Source: Psychromonas aquimarina ATCC BAA-1526
GTDB lineage: Bacteria > Pseudomonadota > Gammaproteobacteria > Enterobacterales > Psychromonadaceae
DNA: 64,000 bases
NCBI RefSeq assembly: GCF_000428725.1
Contig: NZ_AUAM01000007.1
Location: forward strand, 179,415-243,414
Direction: 5' to 3'
Shown: one piece after another, positions 17,199 through 25,128 of the stretch
Layout of the letters: each line of letters begins with the position of its first letter
How positions within the stretch are numbered: position 1 is the stretch's first letter
The notes under the pieces: model-generated
Seen by the model: only the letters and a program-made list of their open reading frames with translations
Database searches by the model: none
Told to the model about the DNA's origin: nothing
Position numbers and translations under genes: made by a program

Positions 17199-18239
17199 GT
17201 GAGCAACGACAAAACCTCTTTAAGCTATAAAGACGCTGGCGTAGATATTGACGCGGGTACAGCATTAGTTGAGCGTATTAAAGGTGTAGCTAAACGCACT
17301 AAACGACCAGAAGTTATGGGCGGATTAGGTGGTTTCGGCGCATTATGCCAGCTACCAACAGGGTATAAAGAGCCTTTATTAGTTGCAGGTACTGACGGTG
17401 TCGGTACAAAACTGCGTTTGGCAATTGACCTTAAAAAACACGACACTGTCGGTATTGATTTAGTGGCAATGTGTGTAAACGATCTTATCGTTCAAGGTGC
17501 AGAGCCTCTGTTTTTCTTAGACTATTACGCAACAGGTAAACTGGATATTGACGTAGCTGCTGATGTTGTCACGGGTATCGGCGCCGGCTGTGAACTTTCT
17601 AACTGTTCACTTATCGGCGGTGAAACTGCTGAAATGCCGGGCATGTACGAAGGTGATGATTACGATATCGCCGGTTTCTGTGTCGGTGTGGTAGAAAAAG
17701 CTGATGTTATTGACGGTACTAAAGTGGCGGCTGGAGATGCTTTAATCGCGGTGGGTTCAAGCGGACCGCATTCAAACGGTTACTCCTTAGTGCGTAAAAT
17801 TTTAGAAGTATCTAAAGCAGATACCAGCGCGCCGTTCGGTGATTCAACGCTTGGTGAAACTTTATTAACACCAACTAAGATTTACGTTAAGTCCACTCTG
17901 GAATTAATTAAAAACTGTCCGGTACACGCTATTTCACATATTACCGGTGGTGGTTTCTGGGAAAATATTCCCCGTGTATTACCTAAAGGCAGCAAAGCGG
18001 TGGTTGACGGCAGCAGCTGGCAATGGCCTGCTGTTTTCAACTGGCTCCAGGAAAATGGTAATGTAGAAACAGAAGAGATGTACCGAACATTTAACTGTGG
18101 TGTTGGTCTAATGATCGTTGTTCCTGCTTCTGAAAAAGAAAAAGCAGTAGAAATCCTGACAGCTCAAGGTGAAAATGCCTGGGTATTAGGCCATATCGAA
18201 GATGCCCGTGAAGATGAAGCACAAGTAGAGATTAAATAA
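17199..18239 (+). CDS. purM: Phosphoribosylformylglycinamidine cyclo-ligase (AIR synthetase)
   Basis: A 346-residue PurM, an ATP-dependent enzyme that closes the imidazole ring of AIR in purine synthesis. Conserved parts include [15 protein letters not shown] at the N-terminus, [16 protein letters not shown], and the [13 protein letters not shown] segment. The start is taken as GTG 17199 because GGGGA ends 6 bases before it; an ATG at 17193 is too close to that site. purN follows after 3 bases. I saw no clear PurR operator upstream. Confidence 0.95.
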   Translation: MSNDKTSLSYKDAGVDIDAGTALVERIKGVAKRTKRPEVMGGLGGFGALCQLPTGYKEPLLVAGTDGVGTKLRLAIDLKKHDTVGIDLVAMCVNDLIVQGAEPLFFLDYYATGKLDIDVAADVVTGIGAGCELSNCSLIGGETAEMPGMYEGDDYDIAGFCVGVVEKADVIDGTKVAAGDALIAVGSSGPHSNGYSLVRKILEVSKADTSAPFGDSTLGETLLTPTKIYVKSTLELIKNCPVHAISHITGGGFWENIPRVLPKGSKAVVDGSSWQWPAVFNWLQENGNVETEEMYRTFNCGVGLMIVVPASEKEKAVEILTAQGENAWVLGHIEDAREDEAQVEIK

Positions 18240-18242
18240 AAA

Positions 18243-18908
18243 ATGAGCACGACTTTACCCAGCAAAAAAATTGTTGTACTTATCTCAGGTACCGGAACTA
18301 ATCTGCAGGTTATCATTGATAAGCTGCATAACAGCACCATTGCAGATCAGCACATTGAAGTTACAGCCGTAATCAGTAACAAAAGTGACGCCCTAGGTCT
18401 GCAGCGCGCTGCTGATGCAGGCATCAATACTCAGATAATAGCCAGCCAGGGTATCGACACCCGTGAAGAATACGATGCTTTATTAACTGAAGCACTGGAT
18501 AAATACCAGCCGGATTTAATTCTGATGGCCGGATTTATGCGTATTTTAAGCACAGAGTTTGTTAATAAATACCTTGGTAAAATGCTTAATATCCACCCTT
18601 CACTGCTGCCTAAATATCAAGGAACCAATACACACCAGCGTGTCATTGATGCCGGCGATCTCGAGCATGGTGCAAGTGTGCATTTTGTAACACCGGAACT
18701 CGACTCAGGTCCGACGGTATTACAGGCTAAAGTACCTGTTTTTGCTGAGGATAGTGCAGAAGATCTACGCGAACGGGTGCTTACTCAAGAGCACTCTATT
18801 TTCCCGTTAGCCGCTCAGTGGTTTTTAACCGGACGCTTAGCAATGGAAAATAACCAGGCAATACTTGACGGCAAACTGCTGCCGCAAAATGGTTATGCAG
18901 CCGATTAG
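18243..18908 (+). CDS. purN: Phosphoribosylglycinamide formyltransferase 1
   Basis: A 221-residue GAR transformylase. It uses 10-formyl-tetrahydrofolate to formylate GAR. Visible motifs are VLISGTGTNLQVIID at the N-terminus and the catalytic block LNIHPSLLPKYQGTNTHQRV followed by HGASVHFVTPELDSGP. It is translated three bases after purM and ends before a strong terminator, so purMN is a two-gene operon. Confidence 0.95.
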   Translation: MSTTLPSKKIVVLISGTGTNLQVIIDKLHNSTIADQHIEVTAVISNKSDALGLQRAADAGINTQIIASQGIDTREEYDALLTEALDKYQPDLILMAGFMRILSTEFVNKYLGKMLNIHPSLLPKYQGTNTHQRVIDAGDLEHGASVHFVTPELDSGPTVLQAKVPVFAEDSAEDLRERVLTQEHSIFPLAAQWFLTGRLAMENNQAILDGKLLPQNGYAAD

Positions 18909-18932
18909 TGATAACTGCTTATAATATCAGCC

Positions 18933-18962
18933 AAAAGCCGAAGTTAGACTTCGGCTTTTTTA
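18933..18962 (+). terminator. Terminator of purMN
   Basis: The inverted repeat AAAAGCCGAAG / CTTCGGCTTTT with a 5-base loop is followed by a T-run, 25 bases after the purN stop codon. Confidence 0.9.
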
Positions 18963-19040
18963 TACTTATACCATTCCGTCTTGCTATCACACATTTTTCC
19001 GGCGCAATTTCAAACCATTTAATTAAGTGAAAGGATATTG

Positions 19041-19718
19041 TTAAAAAAGCAGTGCATATAACAGCGGCATCAGTAATGCCGACAAAACGGCACATATAAT
19101 CAATGCAATCGAAGAAAATGCTCCCGCTACTTTATCAACTTCCAGCACTTTAGCCGTACCCAGCGCATGTGATGCACAGCCGACCGCAATACCCTGCGCC
19201 TGTTTATCTTTAACACCAGAGAACTGCAGAAATCCAAGCCCGATACTTGCTCCAATTATTCCGGCAAAAATAACCATAGCGGCCGTTAATGAGATGATTC
19301 CCTGCAGGCTTTTACTAATTTCCATGGCGATCGGTGTGGTCACCGACTGAGGCGCAAATGATGCGGCTGTAATTAAATCCGCTCCTAATAAAGGCATGAT
19401 ATAAAAAGCACAGGCAAAGGCTGTCAATACAGAAAGCAGGCAGGCGGACAGTATGATATTCAGTTTAGCCTTGATAAGGTGAAGCTGCAGATACAGGGGT
19501 AATGCTAATACAACAACTGCCGGCTCTAATAAACTGGTTAGCAAAAAGGTGCCTTTTTCATATTCCGCATAATCTAGGCCAAGAAGAATATGCATCACTA
19601 TCAGGCTTAAAATTGATAATAAAACCGGGTTAAAAAACGGCCAGGGTTTATAAGCATAAAGACGTTTACCGGCAAAAAAGATCAGCAAGGTTAAAGGAAG
19701 CGCTATATATAAAAACAA
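19041..19718 (-). CDS. lrgB: LrgB/CidB (YohK) family membrane protein
   Basis: A 225-residue, very hydrophobic protein with about seven membrane segments. The conserved block ITAASFAPQSVTTPIAMEIS and the later GCASHALGTAKVLE are diagnostic of the LrgB/CidB/YohK family, partners of holin-like LrgA proteins implicated in murein hydrolase control or metabolite export. It lies two bases downstream of lrgA on the same strand. Confidence 0.9.
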   Translation of the reverse strand: MFLYIALPLTLLIFFAGKRLYAYKPWPFFNPVLLSILSLIVMHILLGLDYAEYEKGTFLLTSLLEPAVVVLALPLYLQLHLIKAKLNIILSACLLSVLTAFACAFYIMPLLGADLITAASFAPQSVTTPIAMEISKSLQGIISLTAAMVIFAGIIGASIGLGFLQFSGVKDKQAQGIAVGCASHALGTAKVLEVDKVAGAFSSIALIICAVLSALLMPLLYALLF

Positions 19719-19720
19719 AA

Positions 19721-20128
19721 TCAGACCTCTTTATTTCTATTAAGATACTGAAAAAAATGCCCGACTAATAACATAATGAGCAGCGTGGTAAAAAACAGAG
19801 AAAACACAATAACCAGCCAGTGAGTAAAAATTAATTCCAGGTAATTCAACAGACCGACACCTATTGGAATAAACAACAGCGCCATATATTTTAAAATAAA
19901 GTTACCCGACATTAAGATCCACTCAACTTTGACCAGCTGTACTGATAAAGCGATAAACAGCAGAATCAAACCGATAATACTGCCCGGAAAAGCAATAGGC
20001 AGATAACTGCTGATTAACTTACCGGCGGCCAGAAAAAGCATAATCAACAGAAAACCACGAAAAAAATCAAAAGCACCTGCCATAAGGGTACTCAGTCTGG
20101 GACGTCCTAACCTGTTTTTACATTTCAT
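19721..20128 (-). CDS. lrgA: LrgA/CidA (YohJ) family holin-like protein
   Basis: A 135-residue protein with four predicted membrane helices (for example GFLLIMLFLAAGKLI and ALLFIPIGVGLLNYL), matching the LrgA/CidA family. It pairs with LrgB in a two-gene operon. The N-terminus before the first helix (MKCKNRLGRPRLSTL) is rather long and basic; an internal ATG at codon 16 (20083) is an alternative start with a nearby GAG. It is divergent from murQ. Confidence 0.88.
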   Translation of the reverse strand: MKCKNRLGRPRLSTLMAGAFDFFRGFLLIMLFLAAGKLISSYLPIAFPGSIIGLILLFIALSVQLVKVEWILMSGNFILKYMALLFIPIGVGLLNYLELIFTHWLVIVFSLFFTTLLIMLLVGHFFQYLNRNKEV

Positions 20129-20237
20129 AATGTGATATTGAACTCGTTAGTATAATTAAGTTTGTTATTATATATAAATCGACAAGTTAACGCTCTTATA
20201 CTTAGCCATTTACCCTATTAAAATACAGATTAAACCT

Positions 20238-21137
20238 ATGTCTATTGCAAATATGATCACTGAAAGTTCTAACCCAGCCAGCAGCAGTATTGATACCTTA
20301 TCAACCTTGGAAATGCTGACTGTCATTAATAATGAAGATCACAAAGTTACTGAAGCAGTACAGGCCGTTTTACCGGAAATAGCACTCGCAGTTGATTTAA
20401 TCAGTTATGCTTTTCAACATGGCGGACGGCTTGTCTACTGCGGAGCAGGCACCTCGGGGCGCTTAGGTATTTTAGATGCCAGTGAATGCCCGCCTACTTT
20501 CGGCAGCGATCCGCAGCAGGTAATAGGAATAATTGCCGGCGGACATCAGGCTATTTTAAATGCAGTCGAAAATGCTGAAGACAATCAGCAGGCTGGACAA
20601 ACTGATTTAGAAAATATTAACTTTACTGAACATGATGTACTGATTGCTATTGCAGCCAGCGGACGAACGCCTTATGTTTTAAGCGCTATGTCCTATGCTA
20701 AATCCCAGCAGGCAAAGGTAGTAAGCATTAACTGCAATCCGCAAAGTCCCATGTCGAACATTAGCGATATTGATATCTGCGCCGTTGTCGGGCCGGAAGT
20801 TATCAGCGGATCTTCACGCATGAAAGCCGGCACAGCACAAAAACTAATTTTAAATATGCTCAGCACCGGCAGCATGATCAGAACGGGTAAGGTATTCGGC
20901 AATTTAATGGTTGATGTAAAAGCCAGCAATACAAAACTGCTTGAACGGCAGAAAAATATTGTTATAAAAGCGACAGACTGTACATATCAGCAGGCCGAGC
21001 AGGCGCTCCTGGAGAGCAGTAATCATTGTAAAACCGCCATTGTAATGCTGTTAACCGGCAGGGATGCATCGCAGGCAAAAACATTATTAGCAGAAAAAAA
21101 CGGTTTTATACGCAGGGCAATTCAGGAAGCTCCCTAG
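20238..21137 (+). CDS. murQ: N-acetylmuramic acid 6-phosphate etherase
   Basis: A 299-residue SIS-domain enzyme that splits D-lactate from MurNAc-6-phosphate to give GlcNAc-6-phosphate during cell-wall recycling. The signature LVYCGAGTSGRLGILDASEC at about residues 65-85 includes the catalytic glutamate, and the second signature is GPEVISGSSRMKAGTAQK. No murP or anmK is adjacent, so its substrate must come from genes elsewhere. It stands alone, divergent from lrgAB and convergent with galU. Confidence 0.95.
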   Translation: MSIANMITESSNPASSSIDTLSTLEMLTVINNEDHKVTEAVQAVLPEIALAVDLISYAFQHGGRLVYCGAGTSGRLGILDASECPPTFGSDPQQVIGIIAGGHQAILNAVENAEDNQQAGQTDLENINFTEHDVLIAIAASGRTPYVLSAMSYAKSQQAKVVSINCNPQSPMSNISDIDICAVVGPEVISGSSRMKAGTAQKLILNMLSTGSMIRTGKVFGNLMVDVKASNTKLLERQKNIVIKATDCTYQQAEQALLESSNHCKTAIVMLLTGRDASQAKTLLAEKNGFIRRAIQEAP

Positions 21138-21163
21138 TTTCTAGATATAAAGTTTCTAGATAT
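21133..21163 (+). repeat. Short direct repeat after murQ
   Basis: The 15-base sequence AGTTTCTAGATATAA occurs twice in tandem immediately after the murQ stop codon, the second copy running into the terminator stem. Confidence 0.7.
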
Positions 21164-21198
21164 AAAAAATCCCGACTTAGCCGGGATTTTTTATATCT
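21158..21198. terminator. Bidirectional terminator between murQ and galU
   Basis: A perfect 17-bp inverted repeat (arms 21158-21174 and 21182-21198, loop of 7) with AAAAAA and TTTTTT inside the arms. The symmetry suits the convergent genes murQ and galU. Confidence 0.92.
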
Positions 21199-21212
21199 CT
21201 ACATTTTACTGA

Positions 21213-22037
21213 TTACTCATGGTAGAGATTATCGTATACATAATTCGTTGCTTCAATAAAACCAGGTACACTGCCGCAGTCAAAACGTTTACCTTTAAAT
21301 TTGTAAGCAAGTACACAGCCTTTCTTAGCCTGCGTTAATAAGGCGTCGGTGATCTGAATTTCACCGCCCTTACCCGGGGGAGTCTCTTTAATAATATCAA
21401 AAATATCCGGTGTTAATATATAGCGGCCGATTATGGCCATATTACTCGGCGCAGTACCCGGCTCAGGTTTTTCAACCATATCATCCACACGGTAGATATC
21501 ATCTTTAATCATTTCGCCTTTTATCACACCGTATTTATGGGTCTCTTCATCGGGCACCTCTTCCACTGCCACAATTGAACAGCGGAACTGGTTGTATAGC
21601 GCAACCATCTGCTTTAAAACACCTTCATCTTCATTGACACAAAGGTCATCCGCAAGAACCACTGCAAAGGGTTCATCACCGATTAACTTTCTGCCGGTTA
21701 AAATAGCGTGTCCAAGACCTTTCATTTCACGCTGGCGAATAAAAGTAAAATGCGCACTGTGCATTATGGAGCGAATGTCCTTCAGCTGCTCTTCTTTTGC
21801 GGTACCGCTGATCTGGTGCTCTAATTCATAATTAATATCAAAATGGTCCATTAATGAATGTTTGCCGCGGCCGGTAACAATACACATACCGGTCATGCCT
21901 GCTTCTAACGCCTCATCAACACCAAACTCAATTAAGGGTTTGTTAACAATCGGCATCATCTCTTTAGGCATTGATTTAGTTGCAGGTAAAAACCGGGTTC
22001 CGTAACCAGCTGCTGGAAATAAACATTTTGTTATCAT
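21213..22037 (-). CDS. galU: UTP-glucose-1-phosphate uridylyltransferase
   Basis: A 274-residue nucleotidyltransferase. The N-terminal LFPAAGYGTRFLPATKSMPK is the nucleotide-binding signature, VVLADDLCV holds the metal-binding aspartates, and FDCGSVPGFIEATNY closes the active site. It makes UDP-glucose for surface polysaccharide. It is slightly shorter than the E. coli enzyme (about 300) but has all visible motifs. Confidence 0.94.
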   Translation of the reverse strand: MITKCLFPAAGYGTRFLPATKSMPKEMMPIVNKPLIEFGVDEALEAGMTGMCIVTGRGKHSLMDHFDINYELEHQISGTAKEEQLKDIRSIMHSAHFTFIRQREMKGLGHAILTGRKLIGDEPFAVVLADDLCVNEDEGVLKQMVALYNQFRCSIVAVEEVPDEETHKYGVIKGEMIKDDIYRVDDMVEKPEPGTAPSNMAIIGRYILTPDIFDIIKETPPGKGGEIQITDALLTQAKKGCVLAYKFKGKRFDCGSVPGFIEATNYVYDNLYHE

Positions 22038-22161
22038 GAAATCTCTACTTATTTTTATTTAATAAATTCATTATATTACCTAATACAAATTTAGCATTGT
22101 TTGATAGGTTTGACACCCGGCTAATTAAGCAAAATGCGAGGCTAATTTTCTTAAACATACA

Positions 22162-22188
22162 AAAAAGCATACCTTAAGTATGCTTTTT
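22162..22188. terminator. Terminator between galU and rluB
   Basis: AAAAAGCATAC / GTATGCTTTTT form a perfect 11-bp stem with a 5-base loop. On the minus strand it follows rluB directly, with a T-run on either strand. Confidence 0.88.
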
Positions 22189-22212
22189 GGATGGTTATTA
22201 TAACCGCATTGA

Positions 22213-23100
22213 TTATTTACGCGTACGGCTGGTACTGCGGCGGCGTTCACCTGCTTTGCGGTGCTGCGTATGTTTTTTCACCGCGCGGCGGATACGTGCC
22301 TGGGTATTTTTCACTTTCTTTTCATCAACACGCACCTTAGTTTCCGTTTCTTTAGGCATATCAACTAATTTACGCAGGTAATTAACCTCTTTCAGGTTAA
22401 GCTCAGACCAGCCGCCCTGCGGCAGCTGCTTATCTAGGTGAATATTACCGTAACGAACACGCATTAAACGACTCACCTGCACGCCCTGACTTTCCCATAA
22501 ACGACGCACTTCTCGAGTACGCCCCTCAGTTAATACCACATGGTACCAGCGGTTAATACCTTCACCACCCGCTTCTTTACCGGACTCTTTAATAGATAAA
22601 AACTTAGCTTCACCGTCTTCAAGCTGCACGCCCATGCGCAGGCGGTTAAGCATAGCTTCATCCACTTCACCAAATACCCGCACTGCGTATTCACGTTCAA
22701 CTTCATGACTCGGATGCATCATTTTATTGGCAAATTCACCGTCGGTTGTGAACAATAACAAACCGGATGTATTAATATCTAAACGACCGATTGAGATCCA
22801 GCGCGCCCCTTTCAGATGTGGCAGACGTTCAAAAACGGTTTTACGCCCTTCTTCATCGCTGCGCGTACAGATTTCACCTTCCGGCTTATTATATGCCAGA
22901 ATTCGGCAGACAACATTTTCCGGCGTGGTGCTTTTTATAATATGCCCGTCAACACGAATAACCTGCTCTTCGCTTACACGTTCACCAAGCCCGACCACTT
23001 TACCATCAATACTGACACGCCCTTCCTGAATAACCACTTCCATTTTACGGCGTGAACCAAGTCCTGATCGTGCTAATACTTTCTGTAATTTTTCACTCAT
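22213..23100 (-). CDS. rluB: 23S rRNA pseudouridine synthase RluB
   Basis: A 295-residue RsuA-family enzyme. An N-terminal S4 RNA-binding domain ([20 protein letters not shown]) is followed by the synthase domain with the catalytic aspartate in [17 protein letters not shown]. The C-terminal 50 residues are strongly basic ([20 protein letters not shown]). RluB modifies 23S rRNA position 2605 in E. coli. The order rluB-yciO-yciV upstream of trp is the same as in E. coli, which supports the assignment over RluE or RluF. Confidence 0.93.
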   Translation of the reverse strand: MSEKLQKVLARSGLGSRRKMEVVIQEGRVSIDGKVVGLGERVSEEQVIRVDGHIIKSTTPENVVCRILAYNKPEGEICTRSDEEGRKTVFERLPHLKGARWISIGRLDINTSGLLLFTTDGEFANKMMHPSHEVEREYAVRVFGEVDEAMLNRLRMGVQLEDGEAKFLSIKESGKEAGGEGINRWYHVVLTEGRTREVRRLWESQGVQVSRLMRVRYGNIHLDKQLPQGGWSELNLKEVNYLRKLVDMPKETETKVRVDEKKVKNTQARIRRAVKKHTQHRKAGERRRSTSRTRK

Positions 23101-23270
23101 ATTCTATTTCCCTTGGGTAATTCTCATTATGCCAACCCGGCACTGGTTATTTTAAGCAGTCTCGGTGTTGGAAGTGCTCATTTATAATAATAAATTCCGC
23201 GCTTCCGCCTAGAGACAGCATAAAATACCGGCGTGCTGGTAACTCTTTATTAAACTTTATCTAAAATGTA

Positions 23271-23891
23271 CTATTGAAACGGGGTTAAATCACCGGCACC
23301 TTCACGGGTGATAACCACATCATCATCAGAAAAATCAATCACAGTGGTTGGAGCTTCGCCCAGATAACCGCCGTTTAAGATTAATTCAACCTGATGCTCT
23401 AACTGATCGCGAATATCTTCAGGATCAAATTCTGTACTGTCTTTACCCGGAAGAATCAAACTGGTGGTCATTAACGGCTCACTTAACTCTTCAAGTAATG
23501 CTAATGCAATAGCGTTATCCGGAATACGAATACCGATAGTACGTTTAGCCGGATTCATTAGACGTTTAGGCAAATCTTTAGTTGATTTAAAAATAAACGT
23601 ATAAGCGCCCGGGGTATTATTTTTTAAAGCCCGGTAAGCCTGGTTATCCACACGTGCATAGGTGGCAATCTCCGCAAGATCGCGGCATACCAGGGTAAAA
23701 TTATGCTTTTTATCTAAATCACGAATTTGACAGATTTTATCCAGACCGCGTTTATTATCCATAGTACAGCCTAAGGCATAACCGGAATCGGTCGGATAAA
23801 TAATAACCCCGCCTTTTTTTAATATTTCAACCGCCTGTTTCATTAAACGAATCTGTGGATTTTCTGGGTGTACGTAAAAAAACTGACTCAT
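23271..23891 (-). CDS. yciO: YrdC/Sua5-domain protein YciO
   Basis: A 206-residue YrdC-fold protein. GGVIIYPTDSGYALGC near residue 32 and the KRTIGIRIPDN segment belong to the Sua5/YrdC/YciO superfamily of threonylcarbamoyl-AMP synthases. Gene order next to the PHP nuclease and rluB identifies it as YciO, the paralogue that generally does not replace TsaC. Its start overlaps the upstream gene's stop by four bases (ATGA). Confidence 0.9.
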   Translation of the reverse strand: MSQFFYVHPENPQIRLMKQAVEILKKGGVIIYPTDSGYALGCTMDNKRGLDKICQIRDLDKKHNFTLVCRDLAEIATYARVDNQAYRALKNNTPGAYTFIFKSTKDLPKRLMNPAKRTIGIRIPDNAIALALLEELSEPLMTTSLILPGKDSTEFDPEDIRDQLEHQVELILNGGYLGEAPTTVIDFSDDDVVITREGAGDLTPFQ

Positions 23892-24757
23892 AATATAACT
23901 TCTTTTTTTTCTGATAATAACAAATAGCTCGGCCAGTCAAACCAGACTGGTTTTGCTATGTCAGGTAAATGCAGTGCCTTACCTAAATCCCGCCAGCGGC
24001 CGACAAAATGAAAATCGCTGCCCTGTGAAGCTAATAAATCATATTCCTTGCTCCACATTGCTAATTGTAGGCGCATCTGCGGTGACTGCTGTCCCATTGC
24101 AACTTCCATCGCATCACCATCAGCCTGTTTAAACTCGGTAAATAAGCGGCGCATCCACTTATTTGATAAATGATAATGATTCGGATGTGCTAAAACAGCC
24201 TGTCCGCCGGCAAGGTGGATAACGTTAATTGCCTCTTCCATAGACACCCAGTTATGCGGCACATAACCGGTATTACCGCGGCTTAAATATTTATCGAACA
24301 CTTTAGGAAATGTCGGAGCAGCACCGATTTCAACTAAATAACGCGCAAAATGAGCACGCGTAATTGCTCCTTCACCAGCTAAGGCTTTTGCCCCTTCATA
24401 CACGCCGGGAATTTTAGCTTTTGCAAGACGGCGCCCCATTTCAACAGCACGAGATTCCCGTTTATCTTTCTGCGTTTCGATTAATGTTAATAAAGCTTCA
24501 TTGTCAGGGGCGATATTTAACCCGACCACATGGATTTCATGATTCAGCCAGTTAGTGGTGATTTCAATACCGTTAATCAGGGTTAATTTTAATTCCTGCT
24601 CAATAATAACCTGCCGGGCCTGCGCTAATCCGTCAACACTATCGTGATCAGTAATTGCTAACATATCCACCTGCCGGTTGACAGCTCGTACCACTAATTC
24701 CTCAGGTGTCAGCTGTCCGTCTGAAGCATTACTGTGTGAGTGAAGATCAATTAACAT
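23888..24757 (-). CDS. rnm: PHP-domain 5'-3' exonuclease RNase AM
   Basis: A 289-residue PHP phosphoesterase (YciV/TrpH). Metal ligands are visible in LIDLHSHSNASDGQL at the N-terminus and in MLAITDHDSVDG, with more histidines at AHPNHYH and GSDFHFVG. The E. coli relative trims 5' ends of rRNA and cleaves 3',5'-bisnucleotides. The start at 24757 has AGGA six bases upstream and gives the family N-terminus; a start 6 codons upstream is possible. It is divergent from the trp operon. Confidence 0.92.
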   Translation of the reverse strand: MLIDLHSHSNASDGQLTPEELVVRAVNRQVDMLAITDHDSVDGLAQARQVIIEQELKLTLINGIEITTNWLNHEIHVVGLNIAPDNEALLTLIETQKDKRESRAVEMGRRLAKAKIPGVYEGAKALAGEGAITRAHFARYLVEIGAAPTFPKVFDKYLSRGNTGYVPHNWVSMEEAINVIHLAGGQAVLAHPNHYHLSNKWMRRLFTEFKQADGDAMEVAMGQQSPQMRLQLAMWSKEYDLLASQGSDFHFVGRWRDLGKALHLPDIAKPVWFDWPSYLLLSEKKEVIL

Positions 24758-24776
24758 GAATATCCTAAAAATCACC

Positions 24777-24782
24777 TTGACA
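24777..24782 (+). promoter_or_regulatory. Possible -35 element of the trp operon promoter
   Basis: A consensus TTGACA lies 54 bases upstream of the trp leader ORF. The A/T-rich stretch near 24800 would be the -10 region but matches poorly. I could not see a clear TrpR operator (the CTAG-TTAACTAG-type palindrome). Confidence 0.35.
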
Positions 24783-24835
24783 TTAAAGGCGGAATCGCAA
24801 AAAATGGATGTCTAAATTTATGGGACGCATGATAT

Positions 24836-24892
24836 ATGATTTTAAATACAATTACTCTTAAAGATTATTCTTGGTGGCACTCATTCTCTTAA
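24836..24892 (+). CDS. trpL: trp operon leader peptide
   Basis: An 18-codon ORF encoding MILNTITLKDYSWWHSFS. The two adjacent Trp codons (24872-24877) sit just before the first arm of an attenuator hairpin, the classical arrangement for ribosome-mediated attenuation. When charged Trp-tRNA is scarce, the ribosome should stall there and let the antiterminator form. GGGA lies about 10 bases upstream as a modest ribosome-binding site. Confidence 0.88.
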   Translation: MILNTITLKDYSWWHSFS

Positions 24893-24973
24893 GCGAGCAA
24901 TGAGGTTTTTGTATATTTAAAATTTTCCCAAAAAACCAAATTTAAAAGCTCGCACATTGCGGGCTTTTTTTTT
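24880..24973 (+). promoter_or_regulatory. trp attenuator with three competing hairpins
   Basis: Pause hairpin 1:2: CTCATTCTC (24880-24888) pairs with GAGCAATGAG (24895-24904), with one bulged C. Antiterminator 2:3: GCGAGC (24893-24898) pairs perfectly with GCTCGC (24948-24953). Terminator 3:4: GCTCGC pairs with GCGGGC (24959-24964), flanked by AAAA and a run of nine T. Arms 2 and 3 are shared, so the structures are mutually exclusive. Confidence 0.9.
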
Positions 24974-25031
24974 ATCTAATTCCGCACAAATGTAAGAGTA
25001 AATTAAAAACCCGATAAAATAGAGAAAGCTG

Positions 25032-25082
25032 ATGAGCAAAATAAAAAACATCCTGAAACAGTCCTGGCGATGGCAGTCATAA
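25032..25082 (+). CDS. Second Trp-containing mini-ORF upstream of trpE
   Basis: A 16-codon ORF encoding MSKIKNILKQSWRWQS, with Trp-Arg-Trp codons at 25065-25073. AGAGAAAG lies before its ATG. It is downstream of the attenuator terminator and ends 46 bases before trpE. No terminator-type hairpin follows it. It could be a second sensor of tryptophan supply acting on trpE translation, or chance; the Trp density argues for function. Confidence 0.5.
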   Translation: MSKIKNILKQSWRWQS

Positions 25083-25128
25083 ATCTTTAGCAGACGATTA
25101 TCGACTTAATTTTAAAGGACAAAGACAA

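Noticed and set aside
18964..19010. Possible degenerate MITE end (TATACCATTCCGTC) after purN
   Set aside because: Only a few bases resemble the MITE end and no matching opposite end is visible.
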